A stretch of DNA of 64,000 bases from Brucella pseudogrignonensis (lineage in GTDB: Bacteria; Pseudomonadota; Alphaproteobacteria; Rhizobiales; Rhizobiaceae): NCBI RefSeq assembly GCF_002252525.1, contig NZ_NNRM01000041.1, positions 1 through 64,000 of the forward strand, read 5' to 3'. The notes under the pieces are model-generated. The model made no database searches, was not told where the DNA came from, and saw only the letters and a list, made by a program, of their open reading frames with translations. Below, in pieces: positions 1 to 8,865 of the stretch. The first letter of the stretch is position 1, and each line of letters opens with the position of its first letter. Both the position numbers and the translations under genes were made by a program.

Positions 1-107
1 TTTCCACAGACAAAACCAGACAACTTTACCAAACATTAAGCAACCAAACCAGCATGATTCCAAACCAAAAACACAAAGGGCGCTAAATGCGATATTTTTG
101 AACGGCA

Positions 108-1769
108 TCAAGCTCTGGTAAATTGACGAACAAGCTCTGGATCCTGCTCCAAACTATCTAGCCAGCCTGTATCGAGCTTAGGAACAGACGACAACAAGAG
201 TCTTGAATAAGGATGGCTCGCCTCCCCGCCCATCATATCCGGGCGCAGCTGTTCCACCTTTCTGCCTCCATACATGACGATGACTTCATCACAAATTGCG
301 CGCACGGTGGAGAGATCGTGGCTGATAAAGAGATATGAAAGGGACAGCTCCCGCTGCAACTCCTTCAAAAGTTCAATGATCGCCGCAGCAACGACCGTAT
401 CCAGAGCCGATGTGATTTCATCACATATTATCATCTTAGGATCGGCGGCCAAAGCTCGCGCCAGATTAATGCGTTGCTTCTGACCGCCTGATAACTCGCC
501 GGGCCTTCGATAACGCATGTTGCGCGGAATACGCACCATATCGAGCAACTGGTCGATTCTGGTGTCCCGACTTTTGCTATCCATGCCGTGATAGAAAATC
601 AGGGGGCGAGCCAGAATATCAGCGATAGATTTGGCTGGATTCAGTGCCGTATCTGCAAACTGAAAAACAATCTGCAATTCGCGTAATTGATCGCGACTGC
701 GGCGGCGCAGATCGCTCGGCATTTCCGCGCCTTCAAACAGAATCTTACCTCGCGCGGCAGGCAGAATACCCGCGATGACACGAGCGAGCGTTGACTTACC
801 GCAACCCGACTCGCCAATAATGCCTAGGTTTTGCCCACGCTGAAGTTCAAAACTGACATTTTCGACCGCGATCATCGCCGGTTCACCGGTCGAGCCCACG
901 ATACCATAGCCAGCAAGCACATTCTGTACCGTCAATAGTGGCGAGGGGTTCTCTTCTTCGGCAATTTTAGGGTTCGCGTGAGTGTTTGGCTCGAAAGCTG
1001 CAAGAAGCTCTTTTGTGTATGAGTGCTGCGGATTATGCAGAATCTCCTCAGTGGTGCCGACCTCCTGTATCTCGCCACCTTTCAGCACCACAATGCGATC
1101 CGCGATTTGGGCTACAACAGCAAGATCGTGAGAAACATAAACGCCTGCTATGCGATTCTTCTTCATTACCGATTTGAAAGCCCGCAAAACTTCAATCTGT
1201 GTCGTGACATCGAGTGCGGTCGTTGGCTCATCGAAGATTACCAGCTTCGGATCACTAATAAGGGCCATTGCAGCAGAAAGCCGCTGCAATTGCCCGCCCG
1301 ACACCTGATGCGGATAACGATCTCCGATTGTTTCGGGATTTGGCAAGGCAAGCGCTTTGAACAGCTCTACAGCCTTTTTGCGCGCCTCCTCCTTCGACAT
1401 CAGTTTGTGGATCTTGGTCACCTCTATGACCTGATCCATGATACGGTGCGCGGGATTAAAAGATGCCGCCGCACTTTGCGGTACGTAGGAAACGTCCGTA
1501 CCGCGCTTCTTCGAACGTTTACGCTCCGATAGGGTGACAATATCCTGGCCGGCAACAGCAATGCTGCCATCCACGATCCGGCAGCCCGGACGCGTATAGC
1601 CCATCAAAGTTAGCGCTATCGTCGTCTTACCTGAACCACTCTCGCCGATAAGAGCGACTATCTCACCTTCTGCAATCTGAAAATTGACACCACGGATGAT
1701 CTCAACGGTGCGACCAGAGTCGGTCTTTGCATTCACGCGAAGATTTTTGATCTCAACAAGATTGCTCAT
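108..1769 (-). CDS. Peptide-type ABC importer, fused double ATPase (DppD-DppF-like)
   Basis: ATP-hydrolysing subunit of a peptide/nickel-family importer, on the cytoplasmic face of the inner membrane. The 553 residues hold two complete nucleotide-binding domains: Walker A GESGSGKT near 42, signature VSGGQLQRL near 156 and Walker B LVIFDEP near 176; then a second Walker A GESGCGKS near 319, signature LSGGQKQR near 426 and Walker B MIICDE near 446. Members of this importer family usually have two separate ATPases, so this is a single-chain fusion, a known arrangement in rhizobia. The ATG abuts the stop of the permease gene (TGAATG) with GGAGCG ahead of it, so translation is probably coupled. 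It is the last gene of the four-gene transporter set. The substrate cannot be read from the sequence. Confidence 0.93.
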   Translation of the reverse strand: MSNLVEIKNLRVNAKTDSGRTVEIIRGVNFQIAEGEIVALIGESGSGKTTIALTLMGYTRPGCRIVDGSIAVAGQDIVTLSERKRSKKRGTDVSYVPQSAAASFNPAHRIMDQVIEVTKIHKLMSKEEARKKAVELFKALALPNPETIGDRYPHQVSGGQLQRLSAAMALISDPKLVIFDEPTTALDVTTQIEVLRAFKSVMKKNRIAGVYVSHDLAVVAQIADRIVVLKGGEIQEVGTTEEILHNPQHSYTKELLAAFEPNTHANPKIAEEENPSPLLTVQNVLAGYGIVGSTGEPAMIAVENVSFELQRGQNLGIIGESGCGKSTLARVIAGILPAARGKILFEGAEMPSDLRRRSRDQLRELQIVFQFADTALNPAKSIADILARPLIFYHGMDSKSRDTRIDQLLDMVRIPRNMRYRRPGELSGGQKQRINLARALAADPKMIICDEITSALDTVVAAAIIELLKELQRELSLSYLFISHDLSTVRAICDEVIVMYGGRKVEQLRPDMMGGEASHPYSRLLLSSVPKLDTGWLDSLEQDPELVRQFTRA

Positions 1770-2627
1770 TCATTCGCTCCTGTCTCGGATCTTCTGCGGG
1801 AGATTATCAATCAGCAGATTAACGCTGATGGTCAGGCTGGCAATGGCAATCGAAGGAAACACCACTGCGGGAGCAGCAAACGAAAGTCCGCCGATGTTTT
1901 CTTTAACCAGCGCGCCCCAATCGGCGAATGGTGGCTGAACACCGAGGCCAAGAAAGGACATGCTCGACAAAAGCAAAACGATAAAGACAAAACGCAACCC
2001 GAAATCAGCGAGAACCGGTCCGATAATGCCCGGCAAAATCTCAGACCGAATGAGGTAGCCGATCTTTTCGCCCCGAGCTCGAGCAACAGTGACGTAATCC
2101 ATAGTGTTGATGTTGATTGCCAGTGCACGCGCAAAACGATAGCTGCCCGGCGTGTAAATGACGGCCATGATGATGATCAGGATCGGGATAGAAGAGCCAA
2201 CACCTGCAACGATAACCAGCGCAAGAATTTTGCTTGGAATAGATGTAAGCGCGTCAAGAAAGCGGCTCAGTGCGGAATCAAACCATCCGCCAATAACCGC
2301 AGCACTCATTCCCAGCGTGACACCAAAGAAACAAGCCAAAAAGACAGCTGCGAGTGAAATGCCGACTGTAAACCGTGCACCATACAATATCCGCGAGAGC
2401 ATATCGCGACCCAGATAATCCGTACCGAGAGGAAACTGCGCACTCATCGGTCCGAAAAAATCGAAATCAACGATTTCTCCTACCGGATGCGGTGCAATCC
2501 AAGGTGCCAGAATGGCTATGAGCGCCCAGCAAAGAATAATCAGGAACGAAATCACGCCAAGCAGATTGAACCGATAACCGAAGCGTGGAGACTTTGTTTT
2601 TCGCTGACTTGGAACGGAAACGGTCAT
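1770..2627 (-). CDS. Peptide-type ABC importer permease (DppC-like)
   Basis: Inner-membrane permease of the same importer. At 285 residues it has the usual DppC/OppC length: a short cytoplasmic N-terminus, a first membrane helix near residues 25-50, then a multi-helix BPD_transp_1 core. The EAA-type coupling loop is visible as ARARGEKIGYLIRSEILPG near 180-200, which docks the ATPase. The GTDYLGRDMLSRILYGAR stretch near 70-87 is typical of DppC proteins. It starts 2 bp after the stop of the DppB-like gene and ends directly at the ATPase start, so the three genes form one transcript. Family assignment is firm; the transported molecule is not known. Confidence 0.92.
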   Translation of the reverse strand: MTVSVPSQRKTKSPRFGYRFNLLGVISFLIILCWALIAILAPWIAPHPVGEIVDFDFFGPMSAQFPLGTDYLGRDMLSRILYGARFTVGISLAAVFLACFFGVTLGMSAAVIGGWFDSALSRFLDALTSIPSKILALVIVAGVGSSIPILIIIMAVIYTPGSYRFARALAININTMDYVTVARARGEKIGYLIRSEILPGIIGPVLADFGLRFVFIVLLLSSMSFLGLGVQPPFADWGALVKENIGGLSFAAPAVVFPSIAIASLTISVNLLIDNLPQKIRDRSE

Positions 2628-2629
2628 AA

Positions 2630-3598
2630 TTATCGCAGCCTCGGGTTTGAAATGATCGCAATAAGGTCCGCTATCGTAATGAGCAGAAGATAGCCAAAAC
2701 AGAAGATCATCGCGCAGGTCTGAATAAGCGGCAGATCACGCGTTGCCACTGCATCAAGCATGAGCTTGGCAACGCCGGGATAATTGAAGATGGTTTCAAC
2801 TATGATCACACCGCCAAGTAAGTAAGATAGCGAGAGCGCGACTGCATTGACGATTGGGCCCAGCGCATTTGGCAAGGCGTGGACGACCACCATACGAGTA
2901 CGAGATGCACCTTTCAGTAGTGCCATCTCGACATAAGAAGTGTTGAGCGTCTCAAGAACAGCGGCACGCGTCATACGGATCATTTGCGCCGAAATGACAA
3001 AACTGAGCGTTATCACGGGCATTGCAAAGACTTTGAGAAGGCCGACGAAGGAAGTGACTTCGTTTGCCATCGACAATGCTGGCAGCCAACCCAAATAAAC
3101 CGCAAATATGATTACGGCGATTGTTGCGACCATGAATTCCGGTACAGAGATGACTGAGATCGTGATGATCGAAACAATACGATCATAAATCGTGCCACGC
3201 ATAATCGCAGCAGTAATACCGAGAAAGAGTGCAACAGGTACAGAAATCGCGGCCGTGACACCGGCAAGCTTCAGCGAATTGACCAGTCTGTTGCCGATCA
3301 GATCGGCTATCGGCACATTGTTGACATATGAGACACCAAGATCACCACGCAAGAGGTTTCCCAACCAGTAGATAAAGCGCAGAAACGCGGGCTGGTCCAA
3401 ATTCATGGCATGGCGAAGCCCTGCAACCGCCTCAGGCGTTGCAGCCTGGCCGAGAAGAATTTCTGCTACATCGCCTGGGAGCATTGCCGTCGCAAAAAAG
3501 ATCGTAAACGCAACGATGAGAAGCGTGACGACTGCAACAACAAGACGTTTGGCAATCAGATTCAGCAAAGGCGACTTCATGGTCATGCGCGGCCCCAT
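2630..3598 (-). CDS. Peptide-type ABC importer permease (DppB-like)
   Basis: Partner permease of the importer, 322 residues, DppB/OppB type. It opens with a membrane helix (residues about 12-34), followed by the periplasmic ATPEAVAGLRHAMNLDQP segment that marks DppB proteins, and then five more predicted helices. The coupling loop ALLKGASRTRMVVVHALPN lies near residues 228-246. Start choice is uncertain: ATGs lie at 3598, 3586 and 3580 and none has a strong ribosome site, so the first is kept. It lies 76 bp downstream of the binding-protein gene, a gap that could hold a processing or attenuation site that lowers permease expression relative to the binding protein. Confidence 0.9.
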   Translation of the reverse strand: MGPRMTMKSPLLNLIAKRLVVAVVTLLIVAFTIFFATAMLPGDVAEILLGQAATPEAVAGLRHAMNLDQPAFLRFIYWLGNLLRGDLGVSYVNNVPIADLIGNRLVNSLKLAGVTAAISVPVALFLGITAAIMRGTIYDRIVSIITISVISVPEFMVATIAVIIFAVYLGWLPALSMANEVTSFVGLLKVFAMPVITLSFVISAQMIRMTRAAVLETLNTSYVEMALLKGASRTRMVVVHALPNALGPIVNAVALSLSYLLGGVIIVETIFNYPGVAKLMLDAVATRDLPLIQTCAMIFCFGYLLLITIADLIAIISNPRLR

Positions 3599-3674
3599 TC
3601 TCGGGTGAAACAGTCGGTTCGGACAAAATCAATGTTTTGCCCGAACCGAACAAGCGAAATAACCTGATAAGGTA

Positions 3675-5285
3675 TCAGGCTTCCAGCCAAGCATGTTCGG
3701 CGAAGGTGTAACCCATCATGCCACCAAGCGGATTTGGCTCAAGGCCATTCAACTTCGGCGAAATCGCATCGACGTTAGACATGAAGACCGGAATGACTGT
3801 TCCGGCTTCGTTGGAAATCATGGCCTGCATCTGACCATAAATCTCCTTACGCTTGGCTTCATCAAGAAGGCCGCGCGCTTCGAGCAACATGGAATCGAAC
3901 TTTTCCGATTTGTACTGGCTTTCGTTCCACGGTGCGTCCGACTTATAGAGCAGCGAAAACAGGATATCCGGCGTAGGTCGGGCATTGATATTGCCGTAAT
4001 GGACAGCATCCTTGAGCCAATGGTTCGACCAGTAGCCGTCCGAAGGAACGCGATCGATTGTGATCTTCTGGCCGATTGTCGATGCCGCCTGCTGCAGAAC
4101 CATCGCATAATCAAGAGATGATGATGCTGCCTCGGCTGCAGTAATATGAATTTCCTGACCGAGAACGCCAGCCTTCTCAAGCAATGACTTTGCGCGCTCA
4201 GGATCGAACTCACGCTGCTTGAGTTCGGCATTAAAGTATTTGCTGGTATCCGGCACGGGATGGTCGTTTGCAATTTCAGCCAGTCCACGCAGAACTGACT
4301 TCTGAATGACCTCACGATTGGTGAGATATTTGAAAGCTTCTGCGACACCGGCCTTATCGCCAGGCGTCATGTCAAGACGAACATTGAGGTTGGTGTAGGT
4401 TCCGAGCTTCGAGATAAACAGCTTTGCAGCCGGATTGTTCTCAAGCACACGCAACGAACGTGGGTTAAGATTGGCACCAAGATGAATGTCGCCTGACAGA
4501 ACCGCATTCATGCGGGCGCTTTCATCGGAGATCGCAAAGAATTCGAATGAGTCGAGATGTGGACCGCTATTCTTCCAATAGCTCTCATTGCGAGCAGCGA
4601 TTGAACGCACACCGGGCTGAAATTCTTTGCAGACAAATGGACCTGTACCGTTCCCCTTGGAAAAGTCGGTCGTGCCGTTTGCCACGATCATGAAATGATG
4701 CATAGCAAGAATTGTAGGCAAATCAGCATTTGCGCTTTCCAGCACTATCTCTGCCGTGGTGTCGTCAACCTTTTTCACGCTAGTAATCTGCTTGGCAAGC
4801 GCATTCACTTTTGAGCCAACAGCCGGATCAAGATGACGTTGAAGCGAGAAAACGACGTCATCAGCGGTCAGTGACTTGCCGTCATGGAAAGTCACGCCTT
4901 TGCGAAGCTTGACGGTCCAAACCTTGGCGTCCGCACTTTCAACACTCTCGGCAAGTTCCATCTGTGTCTGACCGCTGCCATCAAGGAAGGTCAAGCGATT
5001 ATAGAATGCGCAGCAGCGAACATAATCCGTTGCATTGGAAGCCTTGGCAGGATCGAGTGTATCGGTGGTTGAAGCGCTGAAGCCTGCAGCTTTGATGAAA
5101 CCTCCTTTTACAGGGGTAGCAGCTACTGCAGAGGTCGCGCGGCCCAGGATAGTCGTTCCAGCAACAGCTGCCACACCACCCATCAACATCATCTGCAACA
5201 ATTCACGCCGGGTTGCCCCGCGACGAATAGCATTCTCAATCATCCGGTCGTCGGAAGAAGTCCAGTTGGTAATCTTCTCGCTCAT
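3675..5285 (-). CDS. ABC importer periplasmic substrate-binding protein (SBP_bac_5), Tat-exported
   Basis: Extracytoplasmic receptor of the importer, family 5 (DppA/OppA-like), 536 residues from the chosen ATG. This ATG has AAGGGGA eight bases upstream, whereas an in-frame ATG nine codons earlier has none. The N-terminus has a twin-arginine signal, TRRELLQM near residues 25-32, then a hydrophobic stretch and an Ala-rich cleavage region around residue 50, so the protein is probably exported folded by Tat. The mature part has the family hallmarks VWTVKLRKGVTFHDGKSLTADDVVFS and FDPERAKSLLEKAGV. Its position as first gene of the transporter set fits high expression of the receptor. The ligand is unknown; family 5 members bind peptides, opines, nickel chelates or sugars. 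Confidence 0.92.
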   Translation of the reverse strand: MSEKITNWTSSDDRMIENAIRRGATRRELLQMMLMGGVAAVAGTTILGRATSAVAATPVKGGFIKAAGFSASTTDTLDPAKASNATDYVRCCAFYNRLTFLDGSGQTQMELAESVESADAKVWTVKLRKGVTFHDGKSLTADDVVFSLQRHLDPAVGSKVNALAKQITSVKKVDDTTAEIVLESANADLPTILAMHHFMIVANGTTDFSKGNGTGPFVCKEFQPGVRSIAARNESYWKNSGPHLDSFEFFAISDESARMNAVLSGDIHLGANLNPRSLRVLENNPAAKLFISKLGTYTNLNVRLDMTPGDKAGVAEAFKYLTNREVIQKSVLRGLAEIANDHPVPDTSKYFNAELKQREFDPERAKSLLEKAGVLGQEIHITAAEAASSSLDYAMVLQQAASTIGQKITIDRVPSDGYWSNHWLKDAVHYGNINARPTPDILFSLLYKSDAPWNESQYKSEKFDSMLLEARGLLDEAKRKEIYGQMQAMISNEAGTVIPVFMSNVDAISPKLNGLEPNPLGGMMGYTFAEHAWLEA

Positions 5286-5622
5286 GGCAGTTCCCCTTGT
5301 TAATCGTTGCATCTGGTGCGCCGGTTTGTTTTCACCGGGTTCACCGCGTTTTCAGAATGTCAGTCGTTTCAAAACCTCATTGCAGTCTCAGCCGAACAAT
5401 TCGTGGGCTCGAAGAATGGCTCCATGCACACCCGGTATCGGTTCAAAAATTTCAACTCGCCCCGATAGTTCGGCTTTTCATCTAGCCTTTGGTAGCTATG
5501 CCAGTGTGTTATGAAGATGTGGATCGATTGCACTGAATTGACGAAGAGCGGCAGCATAAAATTGCGAATCTTGTGCATATACGAAATTCCAGCCCATTCA
5601 CTCAGGCTGCCATCCACAAAAC
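5286..5622. other. Intergenic region before the importer operon
   Basis: About 337 bp between the aminotransferase gene and the binding-protein gene, which read the same way. The length suggests that the importer has its own promoter here. An 82-codon minus-strand frame (5369-5617) crosses it but has no family resemblance and no convincing ribosome site. No clear hairpin with a T-run was seen after the aminotransferase stop. Confidence 0.4.
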
Positions 5623-6999
5623 CTATCCCCTCATCGCAGCTCTGACTTCTTCGTCAGCCAGCGTCTGGTCCAGCGTTTTGCGGGTACGCTCGATGATCGC
5701 ATCAATGTCGTCGTCCGTGCAGCAAAGCGGCGGTGCGTAGCCCAGCACGCCGTTGGCAAAGGCGCGGATGACCAACCCATTATCCCATGCCCGATCAAAT
5801 ATGCGACGTGCAGGATCAGCCGCGGCTGGAAGCGGGGTTTTGTTTTCCTTGTCCACCACGAGTTCGATGGCAGCCAACATCCCCCGGCCACGCACATCAC
5901 CGACCAGCGGATGATCGGCCAAAGACTGCAGACCTGCCATCAGGCGTTTGCCTGCCTTACGGCCGTTTTCAAGCAATCCATTCTCATAAAGACGTAGGCA
6001 TTCTAGCCCAACGGCAGCGCTGACCGGATGTGCAGAATAGGTATAGCCATGACCAACTGCTGATTTACCAGCACCATCGGCAATCGTGTTGTAGACATGC
6101 TCAGACATGAAGACCGCACCCATCGGCACATAGCCTGAGGTCAATCCTTTGGCTGTTGTGATGAAATCCGGCACAACGTCATCTTCTGAACAGGCAAAAA
6201 GCGGACCCGTGCGGCCAAAACCCGTAATGACCTCGTCCGCGATGAACAGAACATCATACTGCTTGCAAAGTGCGTGCATAGCTTTGAGCCAGCCATTCGG
6301 CGGCACCAGAACGCCGCCCGAACCCTGAATGGGTTCGACATAAAATGCTGCCACCCGCTCAGCTCCAAGTTCCTCGATTTTTGCTCGAAGCGCCGCAACA
6401 GATGCATCGATGATTGCCTGTGGATCTGCACCGACCGGATTGCGATAAGCATAATGCGAAGGAATTTTGTGCTGCCAATCATAAGGCACGCCAAAACCTG
6501 CATGAAATGCCGGCAAAGCAGTCAGGCCTGAACCGGCAGTCGATGAGCCGTGATACCCATATTCGACAGATATGAACTGATCTTTCTGCGGCGTACCTTT
6601 CGCATGATAGTAATAACGCACGAAGCGGATTGTACTGTCGATGGCGTCCGAACCACCCAGTGTAAAATAAACATGATTGAGATCGCCCGGCGCGCGGTCG
6701 GCCAGTTCAGCAGCAAGGCGGATCGCCGGTTCAGAGCCAAGCCCAAAATAGCCAGTCGCATAGGGCAACTCTCGCAGCTGCTTCGTAGCGGCTTCTACAA
6801 TACTATCCTGCCCATAGCCAACATTCACACACCAGAGCCCGGCAAAGCCATCAAGCAAAGTATGGCCAGACGCATCGGTAACTGTCGCACCTTTGCCAGA
6901 CTTCAGAACGCGCACGCCAGATGCTTCATGACTGCGGTAAGATGAAACCGGATGCACCAAATGGGCGCGATCAAGTTCGATCAAGGAATTGCTCAGCAT
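5623..6999 (-). CDS. Class III (omega-type) aminotransferase
   Basis: PLP-dependent transfer of an amino group from an amine or omega-amino acid to a keto acid such as pyruvate, cytoplasmic. Fold-type I class III features are clear: GYHGSSTAGSGLT in the middle, the Asp pair in LFIADEVITGFGRTG, and the Schiff-base lysine in TTAKGLTSGYVPMGAV. The ATG at 6999 has GGAG seven bases upstream; the TTG four codons earlier lies in that ribosome site, so it is rejected. The result is 458 residues, the usual length. The closest functional groups by eye are putrescine:pyruvate and beta-alanine/omega-amino-acid:pyruvate transaminases. It follows the GNAT gene by 13 bp in one operon. The true amino donor cannot be told from sequence. 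Confidence 0.9.
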   Translation of the reverse strand: MLSNSLIELDRAHLVHPVSSYRSHEASGVRVLKSGKGATVTDASGHTLLDGFAGLWCVNVGYGQDSIVEAATKQLRELPYATGYFGLGSEPAIRLAAELADRAPGDLNHVYFTLGGSDAIDSTIRFVRYYYHAKGTPQKDQFISVEYGYHGSSTAGSGLTALPAFHAGFGVPYDWQHKIPSHYAYRNPVGADPQAIIDASVAALRAKIEELGAERVAAFYVEPIQGSGGVLVPPNGWLKAMHALCKQYDVLFIADEVITGFGRTGPLFACSEDDVVPDFITTAKGLTSGYVPMGAVFMSEHVYNTIADGAGKSAVGHGYTYSAHPVSAAVGLECLRLYENGLLENGRKAGKRLMAGLQSLADHPLVGDVRGRGMLAAIELVVDKENKTPLPAAADPARRIFDRAWDNGLVIRAFANGVLGYAPPLCCTDDDIDAIIERTRKTLDQTLADEEVRAAMRG

Positions 7000-7012
7000 G
7001 ATATTCTCCAAA

Positions 7013-7855
7013 TCAACCGAAAGCCTGGTTCACAAGCGCATAAGTGCGGTATTCAGAACCGCTGTTTTCTTTCAAAGCCCGCACAGAGCGGCGCATGGCT
7101 ATTCCGCCGCCTACGTGGACCAGTCCGCGTTCAGTCAGCCAGCCGCCAAGATTGGTTGCGATATTGGTGTCGACACGGACGAACTGATCCGCGTGCTGCG
7201 ACAGCAGGAACTCGATGAGCTTCTTGGCCTCGCCATCAGTTTTAGCGACAACAGGACCGATAACCTGCCCACGACCAAAAGGGCGAATTGCAGCAAAGGC
7301 TAATATCTCTCTATCGAGGCGAATGACTGCGAACTTCGCCTTGTCTCGCAAAAGCTGCATAAGTGCTGTGCGATCATGACCAAACGCCTGATGGTCCAAG
7401 GTCACAATATGTGGAAATTCATCGTTCTTAGCCCAGGAAACATCGCTCGGGGCATCCACCTGTCGGGCTGCGCCCTGATGCTGGATTATCTCGCCTCTCG
7501 CAACAAACCCCAGCTTTTCATAAAGGGGGAGTCCATCCTGCGTCGCGATGAGAAGACAGTTGCGCCCTTGAGTAGCGTCAAGTGCTGCCTCCATTAGCTT
7601 GCGACCAAGCCCACGCCCGCGCATCGTCTCATCAACTATCACCATGTTGATGGTTGCAATGTCTTCATTCAAAGGTGTGGCCATCGCAGTGCCGACTACA
7701 TATTCGCCCTCAAGGGCGACCACGCCGTTGCTCAGTGCAAGCACCATCGCCCAATCTTCAAGACGATGTGGCCAACCTGCCTGTTGGGACAGGACAACGG
7801 CACCATCTAGATGATCTGGCGTCATCGTTTTGAGAGTGATTTGAGATGCTGTCAT
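7013..7855 (-). CDS. Two-domain GNAT acetyltransferase (GNAT + Acetyltransf_18)
   Basis: Probable acetyl-CoA-dependent N-acyltransferase of 280 residues. The first domain has the acetyl-CoA pyrophosphate loop RGRGLG near residues 80-85, followed by the usual QDGLPLYEKLGF. The second half, beginning near residue 150, matches the YitH/HolE-type C-terminal domain (Acetyltransf_18), with HQAFGHDRTALMQLL and FGRGQVIGPVV. The start at 7855 has GGAAG six bases upstream; the longer in-frame start lacks this. It heads an operon with the aminotransferase 13 bp downstream. A paralogue lies at 14423-15301 on the other strand. Acetylation of the imported amine or of a pathway intermediate is a reasonable guess, not shown. 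Confidence 0.85.
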   Translation of the reverse strand: MTASQITLKTMTPDHLDGAVVLSQQAGWPHRLEDWAMVLALSNGVVALEGEYVVGTAMATPLNEDIATINMVIVDETMRGRGLGRKLMEAALDATQGRNCLLIATQDGLPLYEKLGFVARGEIIQHQGAARQVDAPSDVSWAKNDEFPHIVTLDHQAFGHDRTALMQLLRDKAKFAVIRLDREILAFAAIRPFGRGQVIGPVVAKTDGEAKKLIEFLLSQHADQFVRVDTNIATNLGGWLTERGLVHVGGGIAMRRSVRALKENSGSEYRTYALVNQAFG

Positions 7856-8182
7856 TGTCACTTCCAGATAAAGTTCTTGATTGACCAAAGTTAGAACGCT
7901 GCACGCAGCAGTTCATCCCGACGAACATCCCAATGCCACGCGTTTCGACTTTCCTTTCATGCTCTCACCGCATCTTATGCCGCGGTGGGAGTTAATGGGG
8001 GAGCAGAACGCATTCTCATGGCATGTCGGAAACCTATCCAGCACAACTCTCTGCCAAAGCGCACGTCACATACGAAACAATCTGCTTTGCATGAGTGCGA
8101 ATGCAGTGATTAGTCCATGCGTCGCTCATTATTATGTATGAGAACGGCACAGCAGTGCCCGCGAGGCTCGGAAGGATCAAAC
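7856..8182. other. Divergent intergenic region, likely bidirectional promoter
   Basis: About 327 bp between the divergent GNAT/aminotransferase operon and the HAD/FAD-oxidase operon. It must hold both promoters. I see only a small inverted repeat (GCTGC-AC-GCAGC near 7899) and an AT-rich stretch near 8130-8142. No regulator gene adjoins it, so control probably comes from elsewhere in the genome. Confidence 0.4.
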
Positions 8183-8851
8183 ATGGCCCAGTTTAGACCA
8201 AAATACATAACCTTCGATTGCTACGGAACACTGACCAATTTCCAGATGGCTGAAGCTGCGCACGATCTTTATGGCGAACAGCTGAAAACAGAGCAAATGC
8301 AGCAATTTATCAAAAACTTTGCAGCTTATCGGCTTGATGAAATACTTGGCGACTGGAAGCCTTATAACGAAGTCGTTCACAACGCTGTTGAGCGCACTTG
8401 CAAAAAGAACAATGTCACCTTCAAAGCGGAAGACGCGCGCAAGATCTACGAGCGTGTTCCAACCTGGGGCCCGCATCCAGACGTTCCAGCCGGTCTCTCC
8501 AAGGTCGCCAAGGAAATTCCACTCGTCATTCTTTCAAACGCTATGAACGAGCAGATCTATAACAATGTCGAAAAGTTGGGGGCGCCATTCCACGCCGTCT
8601 ACACAGCCCAACAGGCGCAGGCTTACAAGCCTCGTTTCAAGGCGTTCGAATACATGCTCGATCAGCTTAATGCGAACCCGGAAGACATTCTGCATGTCTC
8701 GTCATCGTTCCGCTACGACCTGATGTCTGCACATGATCTCGGCATTAAAAACAAGGTCTGGGTCAATCGCGGTCATGAACCTGCAAATCCTTATTACGGC
8801 TATACCGAAATCAAGGATATTTCCGGCCTTGCTGGCGTCGTGGGGCTTTAA
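8183..8851 (+). CDS. HAD superfamily hydrolase, haloacid dehalogenase type II family
   Basis: A 222-residue HAD-like hydrolase of the L-2-haloacid dehalogenase (type II) family. Motif I is FDCYGTLTNF (nucleophile Asp near residue 11), motif II is LVILSNAMNE, the motif III lysine is in YKPRFKAFEYML, and motif IV is HVSSSFRYDLMSAHDLG. True dehalogenases have VSSNAWD in motif IV; here the Asn is replaced and the segment is one residue longer, so dehalogenation is doubtful and a phosphatase-like or other role is possible. The ATG at 8183 has GGAAGG upstream; upstream in-frame starts lack one. The FAD oxidase gene follows 14 bp later in the same operon. Confidence 0.88.
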   Translation: MAQFRPKYITFDCYGTLTNFQMAEAAHDLYGEQLKTEQMQQFIKNFAAYRLDEILGDWKPYNEVVHNAVERTCKKNNVTFKAEDARKIYERVPTWGPHPDVPAGLSKVAKEIPLVILSNAMNEQIYNNVEKLGAPFHAVYTAQQAQAYKPRFKAFEYMLDQLNANPEDILHVSSSFRYDLMSAHDLGIKNKVWVNRGHEPANPYYGYTEIKDISGLAGVVGL

Positions 8852-8865
8852 TCAGGAAAAGCAAG

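Noticed and set aside
5369-5617. 82-codon minus-strand frame before the importer operon
   Set aside because: No convincing ribosome site, no family, and the gap is expected to hold a promoter.
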